From NCBI RefSeq assembly GCF_018476525.1, contig NZ_JAHCST010000002.1, positions 62,001-126,000 of the forward strand: a DNA stretch of 64,000 nt. Direction: 5' to 3'. The stretch comes from Acrocarpospora catenulata. GTDB lineage: Bacteria; Actinomycetota; Actinomycetes; Streptosporangiales; Streptosporangiaceae. The notes below the pieces were generated by a model. The model was given only the letters and a program-made list of their open reading frames with translations. It ran no database searches and was not told the origin of the DNA. Shown one piece after another: positions 14,201-24,158 of the stretch (the stretch's first letter is position 1; each line of letters starts with the position of its first letter). The position numbers and the translations under genes were made by a program.

Positions 14201-15523
14201 TCAGCTGGTGGCCGTCTTCTCCTCCAGGGGGACGGTCGCCGTGGCGGACTTTCCGTTGCGGACGTACTGGACGGTGATCTTGTCGCCGGGCTTGTGGCCG
14301 CGGATGATGCCGACCACGGTCTCGCCGGCGTCGACCGGCGTGTCGTCGATCTTGGTGATGATGTCACCCTGCTGGAGGCCGGCCTTGGCGGCGGGGCTGT
14401 CCGGGGTGATGGCGCCGACCAGCGCGCCCGGGGTGTCGCCGGTGGCGTCGCTGACGCTGACGCCGAGGTAGACGTGGACGGCCTTGCCGGTGCTGATCAG
14501 CTGTTCCGCGACCTGCTTGGCGGTGGTGATCGGGATCGCGAAGCCGACGCCGATGTTGCCGGTGCTGCCGCTGCCGCCGGTGGCGATGGCGGTGTTGATG
14601 CCGATCACCCGGCCGGCCGAGTCGACCAGGGCGCCGCCCGAGTTGCCCGGGTTGATGGCCGCGTCCGTCTGGATCATGCCGCCGAGGGTGGTGGTCGAGG
14701 ACTCGGTCTGGGAGCGCTGCTCAAGGCCCCAGCCGGGCGGGAGCTGCTGGTCCTGCTGGCCGCTGCCCGAGGTGACCGTACGGTCCAGGGCGGAGACGAT
14801 GCCGGCGGTGACCGAGCCCTCCAGGCCGAGCGGGCTGCCGATGGCCAGGACCGAGTCGCCGACCTGGAGCTGGTCGCTGTCGCCGAGGGTGGCCTTGGTG
14901 AGGCCGGAGACGTTCTGGGCGCGGATGACCGCGATGTCGGTGAGCGGGTCCGTGCCGACCAGGGTCGCCTGCGCGGTCTTGCCGTCACTGAACTTGACCG
15001 TCAGCTGGGCGTTCGCCCCGGCGCCCGAGACCACGTGGTTGTTGGTGAGGATCAGGCCGTCCTCGGAGAGGATGACCCCGGAGCCCTCGCCGCCGCCCAG
15101 CTGCGAGCTGACCGTGATCATCACGACCGAGGGCTGCACCGCGCGGGCCACGTCGGCGACGCTGGTCCCCGCGGCCCCGCTGGAGCCGGTGTTCGAGGAG
15201 TTGAGGGCCGGGCTGGCCACCACGGTCCTCGGCTCGGCGAAGGAGTTGGCGATGAAGGCCCCCGTGACCCCGCCGCCCAACGCCATCGCGGCCATCGCGA
15301 GCACCGCCCCGCCCTTGCGCAGTCCCCCCGGCCGGGACAGCGGCCGCGCGTTCGGCGGCGGAGGCGGGGGCATGGTGGGGACGGCGAACGTCGCGGTCGG
15401 GTGCTGTCCGGTCTGCGGTGGGCGCTGGCCGAGCTGGCTCCAGCCGCCATCGGTGATCGTGGTGGTCCCACCGCCGGTCGCGCCCGTGTCCGTGATCCTG
15501 TCTCTCTGCTCTTCAGCGCTCAT
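14201..15523 (-). CDS. HtrA/DegP-like trypsin-fold serine protease with PDZ domain
   Basis: Membrane-anchored quality-control protease of 440 aa. A proline-rich cytoplasmic N-terminus (about 1-65, with PPPPPP) is followed by one membrane helix (AVLAMAAMALGGGVTGAFIA). The protease domain has His in TNNHVV, Asp in LTDIAVI and Ser in NPGNSGGAL. A C-terminal PDZ domain contains GALVGAITPDSPAAKAGLQQGDIITKID. I place the start at ATG 15523 because SD AAGGGG lies 9 nt upstream; an in-frame ATG at 15532 touches that SD. It acts outside the membrane on misfolded envelope proteins. Confidence 0.92.
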   Translation of the reverse strand: MSAEEQRDRITDTGATGGGTTTITDGGWSQLGQRPPQTGQHPTATFAVPTMPPPPPPNARPLSRPGGLRKGGAVLAMAAMALGGGVTGAFIANSFAEPRTVVASPALNSSNTGSSGAAGTSVADVARAVQPSVVMITVSSQLGGGEGSGVILSEDGLILTNNHVVSGAGANAQLTVKFSDGKTAQATLVGTDPLTDIAVIRAQNVSGLTKATLGDSDQLQVGDSVLAIGSPLGLEGSVTAGIVSALDRTVTSGSGQQDQQLPPGWGLEQRSQTESSTTTLGGMIQTDAAINPGNSGGALVDSAGRVIGINTAIATGGSGSTGNIGVGFAIPITTAKQVAEQLISTGKAVHVYLGVSVSDATGDTPGALVGAITPDSPAAKAGLQQGDIITKIDDTPVDAGETVVGIIRGHKPGDKITVQYVRNGKSATATVPLEEKTATS

Positions 15524-15743
15524 GTCTGCCATCCCCTTACCGACGCTCCGGCTCTCCGCCGGTAAGACAACGATGGCAAACCGCCGATAAGGCCCAGCTA
15601 AGCGATCTACGGCCGACCCGCCGAAAGCCCTACACGGGTCTTATCCGCGCTGCTCGGAGGCCTTGTGGACGGGCGCCATAAAGTTTCCGTTCAATCCGCG
15701 CCCGGCCCTGCTCCGGGCTCGCGAAAGGGCCTCAAACGCGCGG

Positions 15744-15768
15744 AGCCCGCCATGTTTCATGGCGGGCT
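15744..15768. terminator. Hairpin in a gene-free stretch (15524-15890)
   Basis: Perfect 11-bp inverted repeat AGCCCGCCATG / CATGGCGGGCT with a TTT loop, a strong hairpin in either direction. The 367 bp between the protease and the Trp-rich protein gene otherwise show no gene; the protease promoter should lie in the part nearest 15524-15600. The hairpin is probably the terminator for the leftward Trp-rich gene, although it lies 123 bp beyond its stop. Confidence 0.45.
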
Positions 15769-15890
15769 GGTCCGGCGTTCGGTGGGGCTCTCGGACATTG
15801 ACCGAGGGTTCGCCCCCCGGGAGGGGTGGGGGGTGGGCCCGCGCGGGAGAGGGAGCGCGAGCCTCGCTACTTCCGTGTCATGTCAGGTGA

Positions 15891-16466
15891 TCACACCTCG
15901 TGCTCGTACACGGTCTCCCAGGAGCCGTGGTAGCCCTTCGGCTCCCAGGCGTTGCCGCGGGACACCTTCACCGAGATCTTCTCGGCGTTCTTGCCCTCGA
16001 ACCAGAAGTGCTTCGGCTCGTCGTGGCAGTTCTTGAACTTCTTGAAGTACCAGTGGCCGTCGAAGGTCTCGATCTTGAAGGTGGCCCAGGCGCACGCGTA
16101 CTTGGGCTTACCCCACGCGTGGTGGTTGATCAGCTGGCCCTTGACCTCGAACTGGAACTTCTCGACCCACTTCCAGGTCCAGACCTTCTTCCACTTCCAG
16201 TCGTCCTTGCACTTCTTCTTGCCGTGCTCCCACCAGCACTTGGTGACCTTGACCTTCTTCTTGTCCCAGTACCACTCCTTGACCTTGTGCGTCTCGACCG
16301 TCACGTCGCCGCTGGCCTCGGCCTTGTGGTCGGAGGAGAAGTAGGGGCCCCAGGGGCCGGTGTAGTACGGAGTGGTCGCGTTCGCCGACGCCGGCGAGAA
16401 CAGCGCGCCACCGATGAGCGCGGCGGCCGCGACGGCGCCGACCGCGAGCTTCTTGATGAATCGCAT
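15891..16466 (-). CDS. Secreted Trp/Lys-rich protein, unknown function
   Basis: 191 aa with a Sec signal peptide (MRFIKKLAVGAVAAAALIGGALFSPASANA). I do not recognise the mature domain. It has 16 tryptophans in about 160 residues, many lysines and histidines in alternating patterns (WKWKKVWTWKWVEK), and four cysteines (KCWW, KKCKDD, YACAW, NCHDE) that could form two disulfides. The high Trp/Lys/Tyr content makes codon use and GC lower than in neighbours. Its 5' leader contains a large inverted repeat overlapping the SD. It could be a cell-surface adhesin, inhibitor or cationic antimicrobial protein; none of these is shown. Confidence 0.75.
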   Translation of the reverse strand: MRFIKKLAVGAVAAAALIGGALFSPASANATTPYYTGPWGPYFSSDHKAEASGDVTVETHKVKEWYWDKKKVKVTKCWWEHGKKKCKDDWKWKKVWTWKWVEKFQFEVKGQLINHHAWGKPKYACAWATFKIETFDGHWYFKKFKNCHDEPKHFWFEGKNAEKISVKVSRGNAWEPKGYHGSWETVYEHEV

Positions 16467-16473
16467 TTCGGGT

Positions 16474-16525
16474 CCTCTCGGGAAGGAGACAGAATTTCTG
16501 TCGCCTTATGAATAGGCCCGAGAGG
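16474..16525 (-). promoter_or_regulatory. Inverted repeat over the SD of the Trp-rich gene
   Basis: Arms CCTCTCGGG (16474-16482) and CCCGAGAGG (16517-16525) are perfect 9-bp complements. Between them lies ACAGAATTTCTGT (16489-16501), a 13-nt near-palindrome. In the minus-strand transcript the 3' arm contains the GAGAGG SD 8 bases before the start codon, so folding would hide the ribosome site. A cis-regulatory leader is likely. Confidence 0.5.
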
Positions 16526-16563
16526 TTGAGGCCGACTTTCAGCTCGCTTTAAGGCGCAGTTCA

Positions 16564-17733
16564 TCATGGGTGCTCGGTAATTCCGTCCGGCACGGGGTGA
16601 CCGGTGGGATAGATGAGGTAAGCGGCTCCCCCGCTGCCCCGCTGCCAGGCACGTTCGAACTCGGCGCGCGGATAGACCCGGCGCACGGTGGCGTTGCTGG
16701 GCGCCGCCGGGTCGTTCACGATCACGTCACCGCCGCCGGTGAACCCGACCACGACCATGAGATGCCCGTCGGTGTCGTAGTCGGCGCCGGGCAGGTCGCC
16801 CTTCCGGAACGACTGGGAGGTGATGACCGGAATGCCCTCCTTGATGTACGCCTCGAGCTCGGTCAGCGAGAGCAGCCGGGTGACCGAGGCGTCCAGGCCG
16901 TACCGTCCGGCGTAGGCGGTGTTGAAGGCCCAGTTCCCGGTGCCCCGGTAGGCGTGGTCGTAGGAGTACCGGGCGGCGTGGTCCACCTCGGGGTCGGGGT
17001 AGGCCGGGTCGACCCAGGTCAGGTCGTTCGTGCTCGGCCACTTGCCCCAGTAGCCGAGCACCATCGCGGTCGACGTCGGCGAGCACCACGCCTTGCCGCC
17101 CCCGTCGTACTGCGGGTACTCCCCCGCGTGCACCTGCTGCGAGCGGCGCGGCACCCGCAGCTCGATGCCCCAGGCGCCGCCGGTCGGGCTGACCGCCATG
17201 TTCGGGCGGTCCGGTACGGCCGACGCGGTCGCCCCCAGCGTCCGCACCACGGGCACCGCCCCGCCCTTCCGGTAGAGGGTGAGCCGGAGCTGGTACGCGT
17301 TGACCGGCTTGCCGTCCGCCGCGACGAAGGTGTCGGTCCGTACCGTGCCGTCCCCGTCGCCCTGCCCGGGAACCGAGGTCCGGAGGATGTCACGGTCGCC
17401 GTACGCCCAGCGGCCCATGACGTACCACTTGGTCAGGCCCTCGGCGTTGCGGGCCCGCAGGTCGACCTGGATCCAGCTGCCGGGTGGGGTGTCCGCCGTC
17501 CAGGACGGGATCACCTCGGTGGCGTCGAACCCGATGCTCCGCTCGGGGCTCGTCCACCGGTCGTACTCCCAGAAAGTGGTCCCGAGAGCGTCGGTGTACC
17601 GGCTCGTGCCCTGCGGGGCGTCGAACCGGACGGGGCCGGCCTCCCGCTGGTAGACCACCTCGGCGACCTGCGCCCGCGCGACCGGAACGCCACCCACCAA
17701 CAACGCCGACAACAGCGCACTGAACAATGCCAT
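16564..17733 (-). CDS. Secreted C39-like cysteine peptidase
   Basis: 389 aa with a signal peptide (MALFSALLSALLVGGVPVARA). An N-terminal beta-rich region of about 170 residues precedes a papain-like peptidase_C39_2 domain: Cys in GGKAWCSPTSTAMVLGYWG, His in DTDGHLMVVVGF and Asn/Asp in VIVNDPAAPSN. Related actinomycete proteins are exported; bacteriocin processing, typical of transporter-linked C39 domains, is not suggested because there is no ABC transporter. A strong terminator hairpin (17831-17869) precedes it, so it has its own promoter in the 97 bp between. Confidence 0.85.
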   Translation of the reverse strand: MALFSALLSALLVGGVPVARAQVAEVVYQREAGPVRFDAPQGTSRYTDALGTTFWEYDRWTSPERSIGFDATEVIPSWTADTPPGSWIQVDLRARNAEGLTKWYVMGRWAYGDRDILRTSVPGQGDGDGTVRTDTFVAADGKPVNAYQLRLTLYRKGGAVPVVRTLGATASAVPDRPNMAVSPTGGAWGIELRVPRRSQQVHAGEYPQYDGGGKAWCSPTSTAMVLGYWGKWPSTNDLTWVDPAYPDPEVDHAARYSYDHAYRGTGNWAFNTAYAGRYGLDASVTRLLSLTELEAYIKEGIPVITSQSFRKGDLPGADYDTDGHLMVVVGFTGGGDVIVNDPAAPSNATVRRVYPRAEFERAWQRGSGGAAYLIYPTGHPVPDGITEHP

Positions 17734-17830
17734 GCGCTAAACCATCCCCGACCCGCCGGTCCCGGTTCCACGCCGACGCTTATACGAATCGCATGCTTAC
17801 CGTCAGAACTCCGCAAAGGGATGCCAAGTA

Positions 17831-17869
17831 GGGCGGCCGCGGCCCTCGGCAGGAGGGTCGCGGCCGCCC
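17831..17869 (-). terminator. Long GC-rich hairpin upstream of the C39-like peptidase gene
   Basis: 17-bp stem (GGGCGGCCGCGGCCCTC against its complement, one G-U pair in RNA) with loop GGCAG. On the minus strand it would end transcription coming from the signal-peptide stub at 18057-18221. The stretch 17734-18056 holds only this hairpin and an IS605 right-end remnant. Confidence 0.7.
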
Positions 17870-17887
17870 GGATCGGCTCCCGGTTCC

Positions 17888-18015
17888 ATTAACGCGCTCC
17901 CCGGCGTAACGCCGGAGATTCAGCCTGTGCCGCGCATGCGACACCTCTGCGGCTTCCTGCTTCACCGACCTGCGCCACCGAAATGGTCTTACCGGGTCTC
18001 CACAAGCTTTGAACC
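17888..18015 (-). repeat. Solo IS605/TnpB right-end remnant
   Basis: This stretch is colinear with the right end of the complete IS605-type element at 25.5 kb. Shared exact blocks are GCGCTCCCCGG (17894 and 25531), GCCGCGCATGC (17929 and 25567) and GGCTTCCTGCTTCA (17951 and 25598), then CGACC. A foldback (CTCC..GGCG-TAA-CGCCGGAG) matches the right-end hairpin. In IS605 elements this region encodes the end of tnpB and the omega-RNA scaffold, but no tnpB reading frame remains here. Confidence 0.75.
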
Positions 18016-18056
18016 CGGGGGTTCCGTTCCCGCCCGCCCGGCGGTACCTGACCGGC

Positions 18057-18221
18057 TCACCGTACCAGGCGCCGGTTAGCCTCGACGGCAAACCGGCTTT
18101 TCCTACCCCACGCCTTGGGTGCGGCGGCCGCCTCGGCCGTACCGGCTAACACCATGGGCGCCCCCACCGCGAACACCGCGGCGGAGCCGATGCCAACGAC
18201 GACTCGCTTACCGAATCGCAT
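18057..18221 (-). CDS. Signal-peptide-only small ORF (54 aa), probably truncated
   Basis: ATG 18221 has a very strong SD (AAAGGAGGG, 6 nt spacing). The product is a Sec signal peptide (MRFGKRVVVGIGSAAVFAVG..AGTAEA) followed by only about 20 residues (AAPKAWGRKSRFAVEANRRLVR) and a stop. The signal peptide resembles that of the Trp-rich protein (MRFIKKLAVG..). The IS605 remnant begins just past its stop, so the gene was probably cut short by an insertion or deletion. A genuine short secreted peptide is the alternative. Confidence 0.5.
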   Translation of the reverse strand: MRFGKRVVVGIGSAAVFAVGAPMVLAGTAEAAAAPKAWGRKSRFAVEANRRLVR

Positions 18222-18326
18222 CTCGGGCCCTCCTTTCGGGACCCGACCCACATCCCCCACAACAGCCGTTCACACGTTGTGAGTGATCCGACTAGCCGGA
18301 AAGTAACGCCGATCTGACCCATGAGA

Positions 18327-18360
18327 AAGGGCGGATCACCCAGCCGGGTGATCCGCCCTT
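18327..18360 (-). terminator. Terminator after lon
   Basis: Perfect 15-bp inverted repeat AAGGGCGGATCACCC / GGGTGATCCGCCCTT with loop AGCC, 7 bp past the lon stop. In the minus sense the stem is followed by TCTCATGGG. The stem lies between lon and the signal-peptide stub, separating the two transcripts. Confidence 0.85.
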
Positions 18361-18367
18361 CCTGCGC

Positions 18368-20722
<2,355 letters not shown>

Positions 20723-20735
20723 GCGTACTCCAAAG

Positions 20736-20756
20736 GTTGAGTTATGCACGCTCAAC
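20736..20756. promoter_or_regulatory. HAIR-like HspR operator upstream of lon
   Basis: GTTGAG-N9-CTCAAC, which in HAIR format reads GTTGAGT-N7-GCTCAAC against the consensus CTTGAGT-N7-ACTCAAG (11 of 14 positions). It lies 14 bp before the lon start codon. HspR control of lon through HAIR sites is known in Streptomyces; here it is inferred from the site alone, since no hspR gene is in the window. Confidence 0.65.
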
Positions 20757-20847
20757 TATTGAGAGCCTGACCCTGTTCCCAGATCTGCGCCAGTTCGCTG
20801 TGAGCGATCGTAATTGTGTAATCGCACGCTCAGGGGTTACGGCGGGG

Positions 20848-20865
20848 ATCACACCACGGTGTGAT
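20848..20865. promoter_or_regulatory. Perfect 18-bp palindrome upstream of the histidine kinase
   Basis: ATCACACC-AC-GGTGTGAT has perfect 8-bp arms and centres about 43 bp before the kinase start. It is placed like an operator or an activator site of the kinase/regulator operon. The binding protein is unknown; the cognate LuxR-type regulator is one candidate. Confidence 0.5.
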
Positions 20866-20899
20866 GTGGACGACAAAGTCGCGTTCCTAGCGTGAGGTC

Positions 20900-22150
20900 A
20901 TGATTCTTTCCCGACTGGTACGGCTGCCGCGCGGCATCCTGGACGCGCTCATCCTGGGCCGGATCGACCTCGAGAGGCCCGCCAGACCCTGGCGGACCCT
21001 GGCCCTGGACGCCGGGCTCTTCCTGGTGCTGTTCTACTTCACCTTCTCGATGCTGCTCGCCGACGAATCCGCGCTGCCGCCAAGGGGCTCGCGGGTGGTG
21101 TTCGGCGACGAGGGGATCCGCGTCACGCACGTGTTCGTGGAGGCGGCCCCCGACTGGCGGCTGGCGCTGGCCGCCTTCGGTTCCGCCTCCCCCGTGCTGC
21201 TGCTTCGCCGCCGGCCGCTGTGGGCCTGGCGGTACGCGACGGTCGCGATCATCCTGGTCGCGCCGACTCTGCTGCTGGTGTCGTCGGGGCCGATCACCTC
21301 GGGGGCGGTCATCGCGTACGTCGCCTGCCTCTACCGGGTGGCCACCCTGGCGTCGGGGCCGGTCACGGTGGGTGTGGGCGTGCTCAGCCTGGTCGCCGTG
21401 GGGTTCCTGCCGGAGAACTGGCAGGTGCTCACCTACGCGCCGTTCGTGGTCCCCGGGGTGCTGGCGCTCGGGTACAACATCCGGCGGCGAAGGCAGGCCA
21501 GCGGCGAGCTCGCGGTGGAGCACGACGCCCGGGCGCTGCTGGCGGAGCGGGCCAGGATCGCCCGGGAACTGCACGACGTGATCGCGCACCACGTGTCGGT
21601 GATCGCCATCCAGGCCGAGGCGGTGCCGTTACAGGCCGGCGGCGACCGGGCCAAGCTGGAGTCCGGGCTGGCCTCGATCCGGGAGCTGTCGCTGGAGGCG
21701 CTGAAGGAGATGCGCCGGGCGCTGGGGGTGCTCCGGGACGAGGGCGGCGCGGTGGACACCGCTCCCCAGCCCGGGCTGGACCGGCTGGGGGAACTCGCCG
21801 AGAACGCCCGGCGGGGCGGGCTGACCGTGGAGCTGCCTGCCGAGATCCCCGAGGTGCCCGCGGCGGTGGGGCTGTCGGCATACCGGATCGTGCAGGAGTC
21901 GCTGAGCAACGCGATGCGGCACTCCCCTGGGAGCAGGGTCCTGGTCCGGCTGACCCGGACGCCCGACGCGCTGACGGTGGTGGTCGCCAACGGGGGCGGC
22001 AGCCGTACCGGGGTGGGGTCGGGCGAGGGGCAGGGGCTGATCGGCATGCGGGAGCGGGCGGCCATGCTCGGCGGCACGCTCACCGCCGGGCCGGTGCCCG
22101 GCGGCGGTTACGAGGTGCGGGCTACGCTCCCGTGCGTGGAGGAAGCGTGA
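20900..22150 (+). CDS. NarL-type sensor histidine kinase
   Basis: 416-aa membrane kinase of the HisKA_3 class. The N-terminal half has about five membrane helices (LFLVLFYFTFSMLL; VAIILVAPTLLLV; GVLSLVAVGFL; VPGVLALGY). The dimerisation/phosphoacceptor box RIARELHDVIAHHVSVIAIQAEA places the His near residue 223. The HATPase_c region has IVQESLSNAMRHS and GQGLIGMRERAAMLGG. Its GTGA stop/start overlap with the response regulator shows translational coupling. The input signal is unknown. A perfect palindrome lies 35 bp upstream of the ATG. Confidence 0.93.
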   Translation: MILSRLVRLPRGILDALILGRIDLERPARPWRTLALDAGLFLVLFYFTFSMLLADESALPPRGSRVVFGDEGIRVTHVFVEAAPDWRLALAAFGSASPVLLLRRRPLWAWRYATVAIILVAPTLLLVSSGPITSGAVIAYVACLYRVATLASGPVTVGVGVLSLVAVGFLPENWQVLTYAPFVVPGVLALGYNIRRRRQASGELAVEHDARALLAERARIARELHDVIAHHVSVIAIQAEAVPLQAGGDRAKLESGLASIRELSLEALKEMRRALGVLRDEGGAVDTAPQPGLDRLGELAENARRGGLTVELPAEIPEVPAAVGLSAYRIVQESLSNAMRHSPGSRVLVRLTRTPDALTVVVANGGGSRTGVGSGEGQGLIGMRERAAMLGGTLTAGPVPGGGYEVRATLPCVEEA

Positions 22151-22803
22151 CTTTCCGGACCAAGACGATCCGGGTGGTGATCGCCGACGACCAGGGCATG
22201 GTCCGGGCGGGTTTCGCGGCGTTCCTGAACGCCCAGCCGGACATCGAGGTCGTCGGCGAGGCCGCCGACGGAGCCGAGGCGGTGGCGCGGGCCGAGGCCC
22301 TCCAGCCGGACGTGGTCCTGATGGACATCAGGATGCCCGGTGTGGACGGCATCGCGGCCACCGCCCGGATCCGCACCGCCAAGGTGCTCATCCTCACCAC
22401 CTTCGACCTCGACGAGTACGTCTACGCGGCGCTGCGCGCGGGCGCCAGCGGTTTCCTGCTGAAGGACGCCTCGGCGGCGCAGCTGGCGGAGGCGGTCCGG
22501 GTGGTGGCGGCCGGGGAGGCGCTGCTGTCGCCCCGGATCACCCGCCGGCTGATCGCCGAGTTCGCCCGGCTCCCCCGGCCGAGTTCCCGGCGCCGCCTGG
22601 ACGGCATCACCGAGCGCGAGACGGAGGTGCTCAAGCTGGTGGCCCAGGGCCTGTCCAACCAGGAGATCGCCCGCGAGCTGGTGCTCTCCGAGCAGACCGT
22701 GAAAACCCACATTGGCCGCATCCTGGCCAAACTCCAGCTCCGAGACCGGGCACAGGCCATCGTGTACGCGTACGAGGTCGGCCTCGTCCGGCCAGGTTCA
22801 TGA
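22147..22803 (+). CDS. NarL/FixJ-type response regulator
   Basis: 218 aa. The receiver domain (IRVVIADDQGMVRAGFAAFL) has phospho-acceptor Asp near residue 59 in VVLMDIRMPG and the switch Lys in GFLLKDAS. The C-terminal LuxR-type HTH reads ITERETEVLKLVAQGLSNQEIARELVLSEQTVKTH. Start GTG 22147 overlaps the kinase stop by 4 bp, so it is its partner. Targets unknown; the palindrome upstream of the kinase could be one. Confidence 0.93.
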   Translation: MTFRTKTIRVVIADDQGMVRAGFAAFLNAQPDIEVVGEAADGAEAVARAEALQPDVVLMDIRMPGVDGIAATARIRTAKVLILTTFDLDEYVYAALRAGASGFLLKDASAAQLAEAVRVVAAGEALLSPRITRRLIAEFARLPRPSSRRRLDGITERETEVLKLVAQGLSNQEIARELVLSEQTVKTHIGRILAKLQLRDRAQAIVYAYEVGLVRPGS

Positions 22804-22857
22804 CACACTGTCGTCAAACCGTTGACGGGCCCTCCGCTCTTTTGTGACACTTTGTCA
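22801..22857. promoter_or_regulatory. Two TGACA-N3-TGTCR operator-like sites before heme oxygenase
   Basis: TGACA-CAC-TGTCG at 22801-22813 and TGACA-CTT-TGTCA at 22845-22857 start 44 bp apart, about four helical turns. The second lies 25 bp before the heme oxygenase ATG. Size and symmetry suit a TetR dimer, and the TetR gene is next in the operon, so autoregulation is likely. The first site begins at the last codon of the response-regulator gene. Confidence 0.5.
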
Positions 22858-22881
22858 TGAACGACCCTTTGAGGAGAGCAG

Positions 22882-23517
22882 ATGGGCTTTTCTGAAGTTC
22901 TGCGTAGTGCGACGTGGAATGACCACCAGTCGGCGGAGGACGACAGCTATCTGAAGAGCCTGATGGCCGGGCAGCTGAACCCGGAGGCGTACGGGGAGAT
23001 GGTGGCCCAGCACTATTTCGCCTACCTCGCTCTGGACGGGGCGTCCAAGGCGCTGGCCGGCCACCCGGTGGCCGGCGATTTCGTCTTCCCCGAGCTGTAT
23101 CGGGAGGAGGCGCTGGTCCGCGACCTGACCACGGTCTTCGGCCCGCGCTGGGCGGACCGGATCGAGCCGAGCAAGCCGACCCGGACGCTGGTGGCCCGGA
23201 TCAACCAGGTCGCCGACTGGCCTGGCGGTTACATCGCCCACCACTACACTCGGTACCTGGGCGACCTGTCCGGCGGGCAGTTCATCCGGATGGAGCTGCA
23301 GAAGATCTACGGGTACCAGCGAGGGGGCGGTGTGGACTTCTACTTCTTCGACATCGGCAGCCTGCCCCGCTTCAAGGAGGAGTACCGGCGCCGTCTGGAC
23401 GCCCTCGACCTCGACGAGGCCGAGCAGCAGCGGATCATCCGGGAGACCAAGCTCGCCTACCAGCTCAACACCGAAGTGCTCGCCGACCTCGGCCGGTACG
23501 CACGGGCAGCGGCCTGA
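22882..23517 (+). CDS. Heme oxygenase (biliverdin-producing)
   Basis: 211-aa cytoplasmic enzyme cleaving heme to biliverdin, CO and Fe2+. The proximal His is near residue 15 in the segment SATWNDHQSAEDDSYL, and the distal helix motif is YTRYLGDLSGGQ, as in HmuO/HO-1. Start ATG 22882 follows SD GAGGAGAGC. A TetR gene starts one base after the stop, so the two form an operon. This differs from IsdG-type monooxygenases, which are only about 100 aa. Its role is iron release from heme or heme detoxification. Confidence 0.93.
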   Translation: MGFSEVLRSATWNDHQSAEDDSYLKSLMAGQLNPEAYGEMVAQHYFAYLALDGASKALAGHPVAGDFVFPELYREEALVRDLTTVFGPRWADRIEPSKPTRTLVARINQVADWPGGYIAHHYTRYLGDLSGGQFIRMELQKIYGYQRGGGVDFYFFDIGSLPRFKEEYRRRLDALDLDEAEQQRIIRETKLAYQLNTEVLADLGRYARAAA

Positions 23518-23518
23518 C

Positions 23519-24109
23519 GTGCCCCGCATCTCGGCCGCCACCATCGGCGAGCACCGCGCGCAGACCCAGGAGCGCATCCTGACGGCCTTCGCGCGGCTGG
23601 CCAGGAGCCAGGGCATCGACGCGATCTCGATGACCGACGTGGCGGCCGAGGCCGGGATCACCCGGACCGTCCTGTACAACTACTTCCCCGACAAGGCGGC
23701 ACTGCTCCTGGGCTTCACCGAACGCGTGACCCAGTATTTCGTGGAAAGCTACGACCGCGACCTCCCCGCCGACGCCTCCCCCTCGGTACGGCTCCGCGCC
23801 TTCGTCCGCCTGCAACTGGCCGGCCTGATGGCGCATCCGCACCCGGGCGCCGCGGACCTGTCGGCGACCCTCGGCCCGGACGCCTACCAGCAGCTGGCCG
23901 CGCACGTGGCCCCCATGCAACGCATCCTCTGCGAGATCCTGCAGAGCGGCGTCGACACCGGCGAGTTCCGCACCACCGACATCCCGGCCACGGCCCGGAT
24001 CGTGCTGGCCATCCTGGGCGCCCAGCGACTCCCCCTGCTGGACGGCTCGCAGACGGTGGACGCGGCGGAGGAGTTCGTCAGCGGGTTCATCCTGCGCGCC
24101 CTGACCTAG
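23519..24109 (+). CDS. TetR-family transcriptional regulator
   Basis: 196 aa. The N-terminal HTH reads ERILTAFARLARSQGIDAISMTDVAAEAGITRTVLYNYFPDKAAL, and the C-terminal part is a variable helical ligand domain. Start GTG 23519 lies one base after the heme oxygenase stop; the longer open frame upstream is inside that gene. Cotranscription suggests that it controls the heme oxygenase operon, perhaps with heme or another stress ligand as inducer (inference). Confidence 0.9.
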   Translation: MPRISAATIGEHRAQTQERILTAFARLARSQGIDAISMTDVAAEAGITRTVLYNYFPDKAALLLGFTERVTQYFVESYDRDLPADASPSVRLRAFVRLQLAGLMAHPHPGAADLSATLGPDAYQQLAAHVAPMQRILCEILQSGVDTGEFRTTDIPATARIVLAILGAQRLPLLDGSQTVDAAEEFVSGFILRALT

Positions 24110-24158
24110 CCGGACCCGTCGCGGGGAATGTCGGTGGCGGGGAGTAGGTTCTGGGGCC

